Source: Ferdinandcohnia sp047238305 (lineage in GTDB: Bacteria; Bacillota; Bacilli; Bacillales; Bacillaceae_L). From it: DNA of 64,000 bases. Every line of letters starts with the position of its first letter. Positions within the stretch are counted from its first letter, which is position 1. The position numbers and the translations under genes were made by a program. Of the stretch, positions 25,344 through 37,989 are shown one piece after another. Below the pieces are notes generated by a model. The model did not search any database, was not told where the DNA came from, and saw only the letters and a list, made by a program, of their open reading frames with translations. Where the stretch lies: assembly GCF_047238305.1 (NCBI RefSeq), contig NZ_JBDFMO010000001.1:868001-932000 (forward strand), given 5' to 3'.

Positions 25344-25371
25344 ATTATATCATATAACTTTCATGTACCAA
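25344..25371 (-). promoter_or_regulatory. Candidate sigma-A promoter of cdaA
   Basis: TTGGTA (25371-25366) and TATAAT (25349-25344) with a 16-bp spacer, about 50 bp before the cdaA start. The -10 is perfect, the -35 weak. Confidence 0.45.
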
Positions 25372-25410
25372 TTACAAATTGGTAGGAGGATAAGCTCAAA
25401 TTCAAAAAAG

Positions 25411-25436
25411 AAAAAAGACCACCGTGTGCGATGGTC
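25411..25436 (-). terminator. Intrinsic terminator of sigW-rsiW
   Basis: GACCATCG/CGGTGGTC stem (25417-25436) followed on the minus strand by TTTTTTC; it begins at the rsiW stop codon. Confidence 0.85.
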
Positions 25437-26059
25437 TATTCTTCTTGATCAAAAATGTGAATTGCATCTGTTCCTACCTTTTTTATATGGTACCAAAGCC
25501 ACTCAAACATCTGGTTGACTTCTTTGATATTACCAGTAACATTTCCAGCTGAGGCCATATAGTTCTCACCGTTTATAACTGTAACATCTCCGTCTACTTC
25601 TCCCTCAATTACGATCTTTCCGTTCTTTACAACGACATCGCCTTTTACAGTTTCGCCTTCGGGAACAATGACGGTATTGTTTTCTACAATTAAATTAGGT
25701 TGCTTTGAAACAGAGAATTGCTCACTTTCACTCCAGACTGAAAAAAGACTTCCTGCCATTAATAAAAGAAAGAGTGAGGCTGCTGTCAACATTGGATGCT
25801 CTCTAAACCAGCGTCTAAAACTCACAGTACGTTTTTCCTTCGGTAAATTTTGCATGACCTTTAATGTGAAATCGTTAGGTGCGGAAATGTGAGAAGTACT
25901 TTGTACCAACGCAATGGTTTTCTTTAGCTCATGAAAATGTTGATGACATGATTCGCATGTTAGCAAGTGCTCACGTAGTAGCTTCTCTTCCTCTTCAGAA
26001 ATGTCTTCATCTAGGTAATTGTGCATTAATTCAATCATGTTGTTTTCTGAACAGTTCAT
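25436..26059 (-). CDS. rsiW: Anti-sigma-W factor RsiW
   Basis: 207 residues. The N-terminal zinc-binding anti-sigma domain has the HLLTCESCHQHF signature (H-x3-C-x2-C, about residues 30-41). A membrane helix follows (about 87-107), then an extracytoplasmic region with repetitive VIVEGEVDGDVTVINGENY strands. It holds SigW inactive until PrsW and RasP cleave it in response to envelope stress, as known in B. subtilis. It lies 12 bp downstream of sigW in the same operon. Confidence 0.95.
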   Translation of the reverse strand: MNCSENNMIELMHNYLDEDISEEEEKLLREHLLTCESCHQHFHELKKTIALVQSTSHISAPNDFTLKVMQNLPKEKRTVSFRRWFREHPMLTAASLFLLLMAGSLFSVWSESEQFSVSKQPNLIVENNTVIVPEGETVKGDVVVKNGKIVIEGEVDGDVTVINGENYMASAGNVTGNIKEVNQMFEWLWYHIKKVGTDAIHIFDQEE

Positions 26060-26071
26060 TCTTTCTCACCC

Positions 26072-26635
26072 CTATACATGTCGAAGCTGGTTTCGTAATG
26101 CTTCTCGACCTCTGTGAATTCTTGTTTTTACCGTACCCACCGGTAGGTCAAGAATTTCACTAATTTCCTTTAGCGAAAACTCCTCGATGTATTTTAAAAC
26201 AATAACCGAACGATACTTATCCGGAAGCTTCATTATTTCTGATTGAATTAATTCTTGAAGCTCCATCGTTTCTAGCTCGTCCTCCGGTAATGCAGCATCT
26301 GCGGCAATCTGCGAATACATAGTTAGTCCATCTGAGCCCGCAAGCTCAGCATCTAGATAGTAGTCAGGCTTTTTCTTACGAATGCGGTCAATCGACAGAT
26401 TCGTTGCTATCCGATATAACCATGTTGAAAACTTTTTATTCAAATCATAGCTATGAATATTAACATAAGCCCGAATAAAGGCTTCCTGTGCAATATCCTC
26501 CGCCTCATGTCGGTTTCCAAGCATACGATAGCATATTTGAAAAACCTTGTCTTTGTAAAATTCTACTATCTCCGCAAATGCATTCTGATCTCCATTTTTT
26601 ATCTGCCTAATTCTGTTTTTGATGATAGTCTCCAT
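26072..26635 (-). CDS. sigW: ECF RNA polymerase sigma factor SigW
   Basis: 187 residues from the ATG at 26635 (METIIKNRIRQIKNGDQ), the B. subtilis length; GGAGG sits 8 bp upstream. Region 2 includes AEDIAQEAFIRAYVN and FSTWLYRIATNLSIDRIRKK. Region 4 contains the helix-turn-helix SLKEISEILDLPVGTVKTRI. It directs the cell-envelope stress and antimicrobial peptide resistance regulon. Its own promoter (26668-26695) matches the SigW consensus, which gives autoregulation. Confidence 0.98.
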   Translation of the reverse strand: METIIKNRIRQIKNGDQNAFAEIVEFYKDKVFQICYRMLGNRHEAEDIAQEAFIRAYVNIHSYDLNKKFSTWLYRIATNLSIDRIRKKKPDYYLDAELAGSDGLTMYSQIAADAALPEDELETMELQELIQSEIMKLPDKYRSVIVLKYIEEFSLKEISEILDLPVGTVKTRIHRGREALRNQLRHV

Positions 26636-26667
26636 TTTGTATACCTCCGCCACTGCGGGTATCATTA

Positions 26668-26695
26668 TTTACGATTGACCTTAAAAAAGGTTTCA
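26668..26695 (-). promoter_or_regulatory. SigW-dependent autoregulatory promoter
   Basis: TGAAAC (26695-26690), a 16-bp spacer and CGTAAA (26673-26668) match the ECF SigW consensus TGAAAC-N16-CGTA, 33 bp before the sigW start. Confidence 0.9.
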
Positions 26696-26770
26696 TTTTC
26701 TCCATAATTTTCATTTTAACAAATTTTGGCTAGTTTATGTGGCAGAATTCAAATCTTTAAAAATAAAAAA

Positions 26771-26801
26771 CACAGTACCCCTTAATCCCCGAGATACTGT
26801 G
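26771..26801 (-). terminator. Intrinsic terminator of rocF
   Basis: CACAGTA and TACTGTG arms around a 17-base loop are followed on the minus strand by TTTTTTATTTTT, just beyond the arginase stop. Confidence 0.85.
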
Positions 26802-26807
26802 AAGTCC

Positions 26808-27710
26808 TCACAGAAGTTTTTCTCCAAATAAAGAACCCATTAAAGCAACAGCAACTGAAGCTGTTTTATTTTTATCATCTAAAATTGGATTAACCTCCAC
26901 GAATTCAGCAGACGTAATTAATTTCGATTCCTCTAACATCTCCATCGCCAAATGGCTTTCACGGTAACTAATCCCGCCAAGTACAGGGGTTCCCACGCCT
27001 GGTGCATCATGTGGATCAAGACCATCTAAATCTAATGATAAGTGTACACCATCTGTTCTGTCTTTCAGATAACGAATCGTTTCTTCCATGACCTTTGTCA
27101 TACCTAAACGATCAACTTCATGCATCGTATACACTTTAATCCCTAGCTGTTTAATTAATGCTTTCTCACCATCATCGAGTGATCTCGCCCCTATTATGAC
27201 AACGTTTTCAGTTTTGAGCTTTGGAGTATATCCAGCAATATCAGTGAGACGCTTATGGCCAAGTCCGAGGCTTGCCGCAAGTGGCATTCCATGAATATTG
27301 CCAGATGGTGAGGTGTCTGCCGTGTTTAAATCACCATGAGCATCATACCAAATGACCCCTAAATTTTTATAATGTTTTGAAACCCCAGCAAGTGTTCCAA
27401 TGGCAATGCTATGGTCGCCACCTAAAACAAGTGGAAATCTTCCATTCAGTATGACCTCATCAACCGTAGCAGCAAGCTTCTCATTGGCTTCAGATACTTT
27501 CTCAAGATTTTTTAAATTTTCATCATTGGCCACTTCCTCACGAGTTGGACGAGTAATTTCGATATCACCTAAATCATCTATATCAAAGTCAAGCCTTTCT
27601 AATCGTTCAACCACACCAGCATAACGAATGGCACTTGGTCCCATATCGACGCCTCTACGCATCTGACCTAAGTCCATTGGTACTCCAATAATCGATATAT
27701 CCTTCTTCAT
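26808..27710 (-). CDS. rocF: Arginase
   Basis: 300 residues. It hydrolyses arginine to ornithine and urea using two manganese ions. Metal-binding motifs are GGDHSIAIG, WYDAHGDLNT with the expected NIHGMPLA, and HLSLDLDGLDP; EFVEVNP near the end is also typical. RocF normally works in arginine catabolism. The gene stands alone between the tRNA cluster and sigW with its own terminator. The start has GAGAGGGGGC upstream. Confidence 0.96.
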   Translation of the reverse strand: MKKDISIIGVPMDLGQMRRGVDMGPSAIRYAGVVERLERLDFDIDDLGDIEITRPTREEVANDENLKNLEKVSEANEKLAATVDEVILNGRFPLVLGGDHSIAIGTLAGVSKHYKNLGVIWYDAHGDLNTADTSPSGNIHGMPLAASLGLGHKRLTDIAGYTPKLKTENVVIIGARSLDDGEKALIKQLGIKVYTMHEVDRLGMTKVMEETIRYLKDRTDGVHLSLDLDGLDPHDAPGVGTPVLGGISYRESHLAMEMLEESKLITSAEFVEVNPILDDKNKTASVAVALMGSLFGEKLL

Positions 27711-27739
27711 GATTAAATGCCCCCTCTCCCATATACTCT

Positions 27740-27769
27740 ATTGTAACTGCTTTCAATAGATTGACTCAA
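27740..27769 (-). promoter_or_regulatory. Candidate promoter of rocF
   Basis: TTGAGT (27769-27764) and TACAAT (27745-27740), spacer 18 bp, about 30 bp before the rocF start. No obvious AhrC or RocR operator was recognised. Confidence 0.35.
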
Positions 27770-27843
27770 CTCAACAAAATCATGTATATCTATACACTAT
27801 GACCGGGGAGGGATGAGGATATTTCTGGATTTATGCAAAAAAA

Positions 27844-27863
27844 ATAAACCCTTTAAGGTTTAT
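27844..27863 (-). terminator. Terminator of the rRNA-tRNA operon
   Basis: ATAAACC/GGTTTAT stem followed on the minus strand by a run of eight T residues, just after tRNA-Ala. Confidence 0.8.
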
Positions 27864-27882
27864 ACGATATACGTCATTCAAT

Positions 27883-27958
27883 TGGTGGAGCCTAGCGGGA
27901 TCGAACCGCTGACCTCCTGCGTGCAAAGCAGGCGCTCTCCCAGCTGAGCTAAGGCCCC
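27883..27958 (-). tRNA. tRNA-Ala (anticodon TGC)
   Basis: 76 nt including encoded CCA. The cloverleaf starts GGGGCCTTAGCTCAGC, the anticodon loop reads TTTGCAC, and the T arm is GGTTCGATCC. Last gene of the cluster. Confidence 0.97.
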
Positions 27959-27982
27959 TAAATACGAAAAAGAAGTAGTTCG

Positions 27983-28057
27983 TGGAGCGGAAGATGGGAT
28001 TCGAACCCGCGACCCCCACCTTGGCAAGGTGGTGTTCTACCACTGAACTACTTCCGC
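27983..28057 (-). tRNA. tRNA-Gly (anticodon GCC)
   Basis: 75 nt with encoded CCA: GCGGAAGTAGTTCAGTGG start, anticodon stem-loop CCACCTTGCCAAGGTGG, T arm GGGTTCGAATCCC. Confidence 0.97.
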
Positions 28058-28065
28058 ATATGAGA

Positions 28066-28138
28066 TGAGCCATGAAGGACTCGAACCTTCGACCCTCTGA
28101 TTAAAAGTCAGATGCTCTACCGACTGAGCTAATGGCTC
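28066..28138 (-). tRNA. tRNA-Lys (anticodon TTT)
   Basis: 73 nt, CCA not encoded: GAGCCATTAGCTCAGTCGG start, anticodon arm TCTGACTTTTAATCAGA, acceptor closing ATGGCTCA. Confidence 0.97.
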
Positions 28139-28143
28139 TAAAA

Positions 28144-28218
28144 TGGCTGGGCTAGCAGGATTCGAACCTACGAATGACGGAGTCAAAGTCCGTTGCCTTA
28201 CCGCTTGGCTATAGCCCA
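28144..28218 (-). tRNA. tRNA-Gln (anticodon TTG)
   Basis: 75 nt with encoded CCA: TGGGCTATAGCCAAGCGG start and anticodon arm ACGGACTTTGACTCCGT. The 187 bp between this gene and tRNA-Tyr hold nothing I can identify. Confidence 0.97.
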
Positions 28219-28405
28219 TTAATTAAACTTCATCTCAAGTTATTAACCGGAAATTTGTTGTATTCAATTACCCTATTATCTTGCACAATTACCTGCAATA
28301 TATGAGTAATTTTACTAATTAAATCTACAATTTCCATAAAAATAGCCTACTTCATCCTTTTGAACTTGTCCAAAGAAAGAATAAAGGCTTTTCGAAAACT
28401 ATAAA

Positions 28406-28490
28406 TGGTGGAGGGGGACGGATTCGAACCGCCGAACCCTGAGGGAGCGGATTTACAGTCCGCCGCGTTTAGCCACTTCGCTACCCCTCC
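28406..28490 (-). tRNA. tRNA-Tyr (anticodon GTA)
   Basis: 85 nt with a long variable arm and encoded CCA: GGAGGGGTAGCGAAGTGG start, anticodon arm GCGGACTGTAAATCCGC. Confidence 0.97.
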
Positions 28491-28498
28491 ATTTAAGG

Positions 28499-28574
<76 letters not shown>

Positions 28575-28694
28575 ATATTAAGATCTCAAACCAATAAATA
28601 TTTGATTGTGTATAGTCGTCCTAATCTCAAAAAGCTAATTCAAGAAGTGGTTCGATTAGTACGCTGATGTAATTTCAAGAAGCTTATTCGGTCG

Positions 28695-28720
28695 TGCTCT
28701 ACCAATTGAGCTAAACCGGC
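28695..28720 (-). pseudogene. Truncated tRNA-Thr (5' 26 nt only)
   Basis: The 26 bases, from the acceptor strand through the D arm, are identical to the start of tRNA-Thr(TGT) at 28549-28574. The anticodon arm, T arm and acceptor 3' strand are then missing and unrelated sequence follows to 28575. It cannot fold as a tRNA. It marks a partial duplication within the tRNA cluster. Confidence 0.85.
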
Positions 28721-28735
28721 AAAAGATAAAATTAA

Positions 28736-28811
28736 TGGTGGAGGATGACGGGATCGAACCGCCGACCCCCTGCTTGTAAGGCAGGTGCTCTCCCAGCTGA
28801 GCTAATCCTCC
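28736..28811 (-). tRNA. tRNA-Val (anticodon TAC)
   Basis: 76 nt with encoded CCA: GGAGGATTAGCTCAGCTGG start and anticodon arm CCTGCCTTACAAGCAGG. Confidence 0.97.
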
Positions 28812-28814
28812 AAA

Positions 28815-28889
28815 TGGTGACCCGTACGGGATTCGAACCCGTGTTACCGCCGTGAAAGGGCGGTGTCTTAACCGCTTGACCAACGGGCC
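28815..28889 (-). tRNA. tRNA-Glu (anticodon TTC)
   Basis: 75 nt with encoded CCA: GGCCCGTTGGTCAAGCGG start and anticodon arm CCGCCCTTTCACGGCGG. Confidence 0.97.
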
Positions 28890-28910
28890 ATTTAACAATT
28901 CCCTTTTTTA

Positions 28911-28983
28911 AGCTTCCAAGCGGGCTCGAACCGCTGACCTCTTCCTTACCATGGAAGTGCTCTACCAGCTGAGCTATGGAAGC
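28911..28983 (-). tRNA. tRNA-Thr (anticodon GGT)
   Basis: 73 nt, CCA not encoded: GCTTCCATAGCTCAGCTGG start and anticodon arm CTTCCATGGTAAGGAAG. The loop ATGGTAA places GGT at positions 34-36. Confidence 0.96.
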
Positions 28984-28985
28984 AA

Positions 28986-29060
28986 TGGCTCCGCAGGTAG
29001 GATTCGAACCTACGACCGATCGGTTAACAGCCGATAGCTCTACCACTGAGCTACTGCGGA
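28986..29060 (-). tRNA. tRNA-Asn (anticodon GTT)
   Basis: 75 nt with encoded CCA: TCCGCAGTAGCTCAGTGG start and anticodon arm ATCGGCTGTTAACCGAT. First tRNA after 5S rRNA. Confidence 0.97.
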
Positions 29061-29066
29061 ATAATT

Positions 29067-29182
29067 GCCTAGCGACGTCCTACTCTCACAGGGACAAAGT
29101 CCCAACTACCATCGGCGCTGAAGAGCTTAACTTCCGTGTTCGGTATGGGAACGGGTGTGACCTCTTCGCTATCGCCACTAGA
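29067..29182 (-). rRNA. rrf: 5S ribosomal RNA
   Basis: About 116 nt. The minus strand contains the conserved TGGCGATAGCGAAGAGGTCA, CCGTTCCCATACCGAACACG and GAGAGTAGGACGTCG blocks. Ends are set by comparison with Bacillus 5S and may be off by a few bases. Confidence 0.96.
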
Positions 29183-29238
29183 CTATGTTGAAGGATTCAT
29201 TCCTTCAAAACTAGATAACGCTCCTACATTCATCATTT

Positions 29239-32168
<2,930 letters not shown>

Positions 32169-32438
32169 TATTCGGCTTTGATAAGCTTCGAATCTCTTCG
32201 TCACCACTTGTCGTCATCATCCTCACGTACGTTAAAGTACGCTCCGGTGATTCCTCAATCGGTTCCTCGACCTTCTCGCTTCTCATTCACCTTTAAGTTT
32301 TAAAGAACTTTTACTACTTCAATGAATGTTTTGTTACGTTATCTAGTTTTCAAAGAACGAATTTGAAAGCACAAAAGCACTCTCAAAACTGACCACAATA
32401 CAAAGCGTCTTTTTATGAAGTTCGTAGAACTTCAGTTT

Positions 32439-33993
<1,555 letters not shown>

Positions 33994-34101
33994 GAGTATT
34001 GATTGCTCAATAATTTTGTTACTTAGAATTAACGTTGACGCTTGTATTGTGTTCAGTTTTCAAAGGACTTTTTTGAATAATCGCTCAGAAGCGACTTTAT
34101 T

Positions 34102-34130
34102 AATATAACATGCTGACAAATTAAAGTCAA
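34102..34130 (-). promoter_or_regulatory. rRNA operon promoter P2
   Basis: TTGACT (34130-34125) and TATATT (34107-34102) with a 17-bp spacer, about 110 bp before 16S. Confidence 0.85.
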
Positions 34131-34183
34131 CATTTTTTTAAAACATTTTTTAAAATTATTGATCGTCATCGACGACGTTTATT

Positions 34184-34212
34184 AATATATCATCATCTAA
34201 AACGAGTGTCAA
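34184..34212 (-). promoter_or_regulatory. rRNA operon promoter P1
   Basis: TTGACA (34212-34207) and TATATT (34189-34184) with a 17-bp spacer, 82 bp upstream of P2. Tandem strong promoters are usual for Bacillus rrn operons. Confidence 0.85.
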
Positions 34213-34272
34213 TAATCTATTTTATATTATTTAAAGAGGATCATATCGACTTAATATAATCCTCCACTCCAT

Positions 34273-34503
34273 TTATCCTTTTTTACTATTTACCTTCTTT
34301 GAACGAATATACCTGCTACATTCTGATGGATCAGCAATTCTTTTAAATAAACGAAACAAGATCTGATATCTTTCTTCCATAGCTCTTTTTACGATGTGGT
34401 CAATCCTTGCATCGCCCACATCAAATAGGATTTCGTCCATCTCTCTTTTTAGAAGGTATTCTAATTCTTTAACTTCCTTCTGATCAACTAATAATCCAAT
34501 CAT
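34273..34503 (-). CDS. Conserved small protein of unknown function
   Basis: 76 residues, soluble and charged, mostly helical by appearance (KEVKELEYLLKREMDEIL, then AMEERYQILFRLFKRIA), with a basic tail ending KKVNSKKG. GGGGTGAAATT precedes the ATG. It lies between the rrn promoters and pdaB, and its transcription runs toward the rRNA operon. I do not recognise its family. The length, clean start and absence of overlap argue that it is real. Confidence 0.65.
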   Translation of the reverse strand: MIGLLVDQKEVKELEYLLKREMDEILFDVGDARIDHIVKRAMEERYQILFRLFKRIADPSECSRYIRSKKVNSKKG

Positions 34504-34647
34504 AATTTCACCCCAAGTTTAATGTAATTCTAGTTATTACCAAAATTAGTTATTTTATGAATCATTTTCCCTTAGAGTTTTACACATACAAATGCGGTGA
34601 CAAGCATATTATTTTTACAGAAGATGTATTGGACAAGGAGGATAAAA

Positions 34648-35412
34648 ATGAATTTTTTCTACATCCTGAGTAGCAAAAGGATTAAACAAACCTTAATTAT
34701 TCTTTTCGCTTCCTTATTTACAGCCAGTATTTTTTATATAGAAAAAGGCAATATTTCTCCTGTTTTTTCAACAGAAAATGGCCCACGAGTAATATTCACA
34801 GGAGAAAAGAGCGAAAAGACAGTTGCACTTACTTTTAATATTAGTTGGGGAGATACAAAGGCACTCCCAATTATCGACACCTTAAAAAAGGAAGGGGTCA
34901 AGAATGCAACGTTCTTTCTTTCCGCTTCTTGGGCTGAGCGTCACCCACAGATAGTAGAACGGATTGTGAAGGATGGACATCAGATTGGCGTCAAGGGATA
35001 TGATTATAAAAACTATACAGGATTAGAGGATGCACAGATTAAAAAGGATATTTACAAGGCTCAGGATGCATTTAAAAAAATGGGGGTCAAAACCGTTTCA
35101 TTTGCTCGAACACCTGACGGAAATTTCGATTCTAGAGTTGTTAAAGTATTAGACTCTCTTGGATATACCCTTATTCATTGGAGCATAGATTCAAATGATT
35201 GGAATAATCCTGGAGTTGCAATAATTACGAGCAATGTTTTAGATAAGGTAAAAGGTGGGGATATTATATTATTCCACGCTTCAGACTCTGCCAAACAAAC
35301 AGCCGAAGCTCTCCCATGTGTATTAAAAGGAATCAAAGCAAAAGGTCTCTCATTTGTGACGGTAAGTGATATGCTTAATAACGCTGATGTAAGAAGTGAA
35401 GTAGTTGAATAA
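34648..35412 (+). CDS. pdaB: PdaB-type polysaccharide deacetylase-family sporulation protein
   Basis: 254 residues from the ATG at 34648 (AAGGAGG upstream), the B. subtilis PdaB length. PdaB is needed to maintain spores late in sporulation. An N-terminal membrane anchor (about 12-30) precedes a NodB-like domain. ATFFLSASWAERHP, KDGHQIG, NPGV and GGDIILFHASDSA match PdaB. However, the usual TFDISWG is TFNISWG here, so the catalytic or metal-binding Asp is Asn64, and the RPP-type motif reads RTPDG. Orthology is clear from sequence and from the neighbours kbaA, gerD and cwlD; activity is doubtful. Confidence 0.92.
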   Translation: MNFFYILSSKRIKQTLIILFASLFTASIFYIEKGNISPVFSTENGPRVIFTGEKSEKTVALTFNISWGDTKALPIIDTLKKEGVKNATFFLSASWAERHPQIVERIVKDGHQIGVKGYDYKNYTGLEDAQIKKDIYKAQDAFKKMGVKTVSFARTPDGNFDSRVVKVLDSLGYTLIHWSIDSNDWNNPGVAIITSNVLDKVKGGDIILFHASDSAKQTAEALPCVLKGIKAKGLSFVTVSDMLNNADVRSEVVE

Positions 35413-35417
35413 GAAAT

Positions 35418-35449
35418 TAAAAAAGCTGATCCATTAGATCAGCTTTTTT
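35418..35449. terminator. Bidirectional terminator between pdaB and kbaA
   Basis: AAAAAAGCTGAT and ATCAGCTTTTTT arms around CCATTAG serve the converging pdaB (plus) and kbaA (minus) genes; the stem overlaps the kbaA 3' end. Confidence 0.85.
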
Positions 35450-36035
35450 GGTTTGTTATTTTTGGCAGTATTAATAATTGATAGGCGTTGCAAATTAAAA
35501 TAGGATAGATCATTAAATACAACCAACTTGTATCATTCACTCGGATTGCCGGCATCCATTCTATCACAGACACAACAAACATAAAGAAGACTGCTGGAAT
35601 GAATGCCTTGTTATTTGTTTGTTTACTTTTAAAGTATGCAATGATTAATGCAAATACTAACATCAAAATCGGAATCCATACATATGACGAAATGGTTTCG
35701 CCCTCTGTTGCAAACACCTTAAAACGGAAATAAATTAAATCAAAGAAAACAAAAGCAATTAACACAATCTGCGCCGGCGCCCATGCCCCTTTGAATAATC
35801 CACGTCCAAAACGGTGTACAGTCAGATAAGCAAAGAAGCCCATTTGGCTAATAATACTAAAAATAAATCCAGCACCAATAAACCAAAATATGACTAGAAG
35901 GATTTCAACGACATCAGCTGCTAAAAATAATTCTTTATATTCACTCCATTTAACGGCAAATCCAAAAAAGATTGTGCTAATCGCACCTACTAGTAAGGTA
36001 GAAAGAAATAACCTTACCCAATTTCGACTTTTCAC
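35439..36035 (-). CDS. kbaA: KinB-signalling pathway activation protein KbaA
   Basis: 198 residues from the GTG at 36035, chosen because GGGGGAT lies 6 bp upstream and the length equals B. subtilis KbaA; an upstream GTG would add five residues. It is an integral membrane protein with about six helices (for example LLVGAISTIFFGFAV, VVEILLVIFWFIGAGFIF, WIPILMLVFALIIAYF). KbaA helps the KinB sensor kinase feed phosphate into the sporulation phosphorelay. It is convergent with pdaB. Confidence 0.92.
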   Translation of the reverse strand: MKSRNWVRLFLSTLLVGAISTIFFGFAVKWSEYKELFLAADVVEILLVIFWFIGAGFIFSIISQMGFFAYLTVHRFGRGLFKGAWAPAQIVLIAFVFFDLIYFRFKVFATEGETISSYVWIPILMLVFALIIAYFKSKQTNNKAFIPAVFFMFVVSVIEWMPAIRVNDTSWLYLMIYPILICNAYQLLILPKITNQKS

Positions 36036-36118
36036 GACAAAATCCCCCACTCCATATATTCAAATATGATTGTACCAAAACGGAGGGGATGAATGCCAGT
36101 TTCTCACCATGCAATACG

Positions 36119-36148
36119 TGAATATTTTCTTACAAAAAAAGCATATTA
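36119..36148 (+). promoter_or_regulatory. Sigma-G-type promoter of gerD
   Basis: TGAATA (36119-36124), 17-bp spacer, CATATTA (36142-36148) match the forespore sigma-G consensus; gerD is known to be sigma-G dependent in B. subtilis. Confidence 0.75.
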
Positions 36149-36183
36149 ACAAGTAAGGATCCCTTATGAAAGGAGCTTTGGGA

Positions 36184-36780
36184 ATGAAAAAAAAGATGTC
36201 GCTCCTCCTCATTTTTAGTTTGTTATTGATTATTGTAGGGTGCGCCCCAGCAAATGTTGAACAAAATCGAATGGATTATGAAGAAACGAAGAAGATGGTT
36301 GTCGATATATTAAAAACAGATGATGGTAAAAAAGCAATCGAGGAACTCATGCGGGATGAAAAGTTGAAGCAGCACCTCGTCATGGATCAAGTTGTCGTAA
36401 AAGATGCCATCCAGGAAACCCTTACCTCTGACAATGGAGTTGAATTCTGGAAAAAGACATTCGAGGATACGAAGTTTGTAGAAGAATACGCAAAAAGTAT
36501 GAAAACGGAGCACGAAAAGCTCATTAAAGACTTAATGAAGGATCCGGATTATCAAAAAATGGTGATGGATATCTTAAAAAACCCTGAAATGGAACAACAA
36601 TTCACAGATGTTGTTAAAAGTCAGGAATTTAGAAAGCATCTTCAAACTGTAATTAGTGAAACACTTGAGAGTCCGTTATACAAAGCGAAGATTGAAGATA
36701 TTCTTATAAAAGCTGCAGAAGATATGGAAAAACAGGAAAAAGCAAAAAAGGATGAAGGCCAAGGAAGCGGTAATAGCTAA
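36184..36780 (+). CDS. gerD: Spore germination lipoprotein GerD
   Basis: 198 residues from the ATG at 36184, with AAAGGAG upstream. The lipoprotein signal ends in LLIIVGC (lipobox Cys at about residue 20). The mature part is a highly charged, helical GerD domain with repeats of the kind LMKDPDYQKMVMDILKNPEM, and the tail is low complexity (DEGQGSGNS). GerD scaffolds germinant receptor clusters (germinosome) in the spore inner membrane. The gene has its own sigma-G promoter. Confidence 0.95.
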   Translation: MKKKMSLLLIFSLLLIIVGCAPANVEQNRMDYEETKKMVVDILKTDDGKKAIEELMRDEKLKQHLVMDQVVVKDAIQETLTSDNGVEFWKKTFEDTKFVEEYAKSMKTEHEKLIKDLMKDPDYQKMVMDILKNPEMEQQFTDVVKSQEFRKHLQTVISETLESPLYKAKIEDILIKAAEDMEKQEKAKKDEGQGSGNS

Positions 36781-36794
36781 ATCATCAATAGATT

Positions 36795-36826
36795 AAAGAC
36801 CCTCCAAAATATTTTGGAGGGTCTTT
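36795..36826. terminator. Bidirectional terminator between gerD and salA
   Basis: AAAGACCCTCCAAAAT and ATTTTGGAGGGTCTTT form a 16-bp perfect stem with A/T tracts on both sides; the genes converge here. Confidence 0.9.
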
Positions 36827-36829
36827 TGA

Positions 36830-37879
36830 TTAGATTGCGTCAATGACTCGTTTCGCAATTTCATTATAGATTCTTCCGGTTGGATGATCTTCGTCATAAA
36901 CAGATGGTGCAAAGTCATCATCATTCCAATCAGGTTGTCCCAATGGAATTTTACCTAATAAAGATGTTTGAAGCTCTTCCGCAAGCTTCTCTCCACCACC
37001 CTTACCAAATACATATTCCTTTTCACCTGTTACCTTGCTTTCAAAATAAGACATATTCTCGATGACACCTAGAATTTCGTGCTCTGTACGAAGCGCCATT
37101 GCACCCGCTCTGGCTGCTACAAAAGCAGCAGTTGGATGTGGTGTTGTGACAATAATCTCTTTACAATGTGGAAGCATCGTATGAACATCTAATGCTACAT
37201 CGCCTGTACCTGGTGGTAAGTCAAGAACTAAGTAATCAAGGTCTCCCCACTCAACTTCATTAAAGAAATTATTCAACATTTTTCCAAGCATAGGGCCACG
37301 CCAGATGACCGGTGAATTGTCTTCTACAAAGAAGCCCATTGATATCACTTTTACGCCTTTTCTTTCTACAGGTATAATTTTTTCACCTCGAACGGCTGGG
37401 CGCTTTGTAATTCCCATCATGTCTGGAACACTGAATCCATAGATATCTGCATCAATGATTCCAACCTTTTTTCCCAGTCTAGCCAATGATACGGCTAAGT
37501 TAACGGAAACGGTTGATTTACCAACTCCTCCCTTACCACTTGCAACCGCGATAAAGGTCGTTTGATTTACCGGAGATAATAAAGGAGTTGATTCCCCTGC
37601 AGTTTCAGTCTTAAATTTCGCTAGTTCTTCTGGTGATAGGTCAGTAAAACGAAGACCTACAGATTCTGCCCCCGCTTGTTTTAATGCATTTACAATTGTG
37701 GATTGAAGCTGAAGTTGCTCACCTGTGCCAGTTTTTGATAGGGCAATTTTTACACTAACATGTTTCTTTTCTTCTTTTATCTTAATTTCTTGGATTGCAT
37801 TCGTTTCCTCGAATGTTCTATGTAAGAATGGATCTTGCAATTGATGTAGTACTTCTCTGACTTGTTGCTCAGTTAACAT
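36830..37879 (-). CDS. salA: SalA/Mrp-family P-loop ATPase
   Basis: 349 residues from the ATG at 37879, with AGGTGG upstream; an earlier ATG adds 11 atypical residues. An N-terminal MIP18-like domain (about 1-80) is followed by a Mrp/NBP35 ATPase with deviant Walker A GKGGVGKSTVSVNLA, IDADIYGFSVP and LDLPPGTGDVALD. In B. subtilis SalA represses scoC and so promotes exoenzyme production; related ApbC proteins carry Fe-S clusters. No CxxC motif is visible in the C-terminal part, so cluster transfer is uncertain. Confidence 0.93.
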   Translation of the reverse strand: MLTEQQVREVLHQLQDPFLHRTFEETNAIQEIKIKEEKKHVSVKIALSKTGTGEQLQLQSTIVNALKQAGAESVGLRFTDLSPEELAKFKTETAGESTPLLSPVNQTTFIAVASGKGGVGKSTVSVNLAVSLARLGKKVGIIDADIYGFSVPDMMGITKRPAVRGEKIIPVERKGVKVISMGFFVEDNSPVIWRGPMLGKMLNNFFNEVEWGDLDYLVLDLPPGTGDVALDVHTMLPHCKEIIVTTPHPTAAFVAARAGAMALRTEHEILGVIENMSYFESKVTGEKEYVFGKGGGEKLAEELQTSLLGKIPLGQPDWNDDDFAPSVYDEDHPTGRIYNEIAKRVIDAI

Positions 37880-37989
37880 AAAAACACCACCTAACTCTGT
37901 ATTCGGTTTCACTCCTTTCTCATTATACCATACCTGTCCGAATTTACAGTGTGAGGAGTGTCATAGCATAGTAAAAAATACACGAAAAT

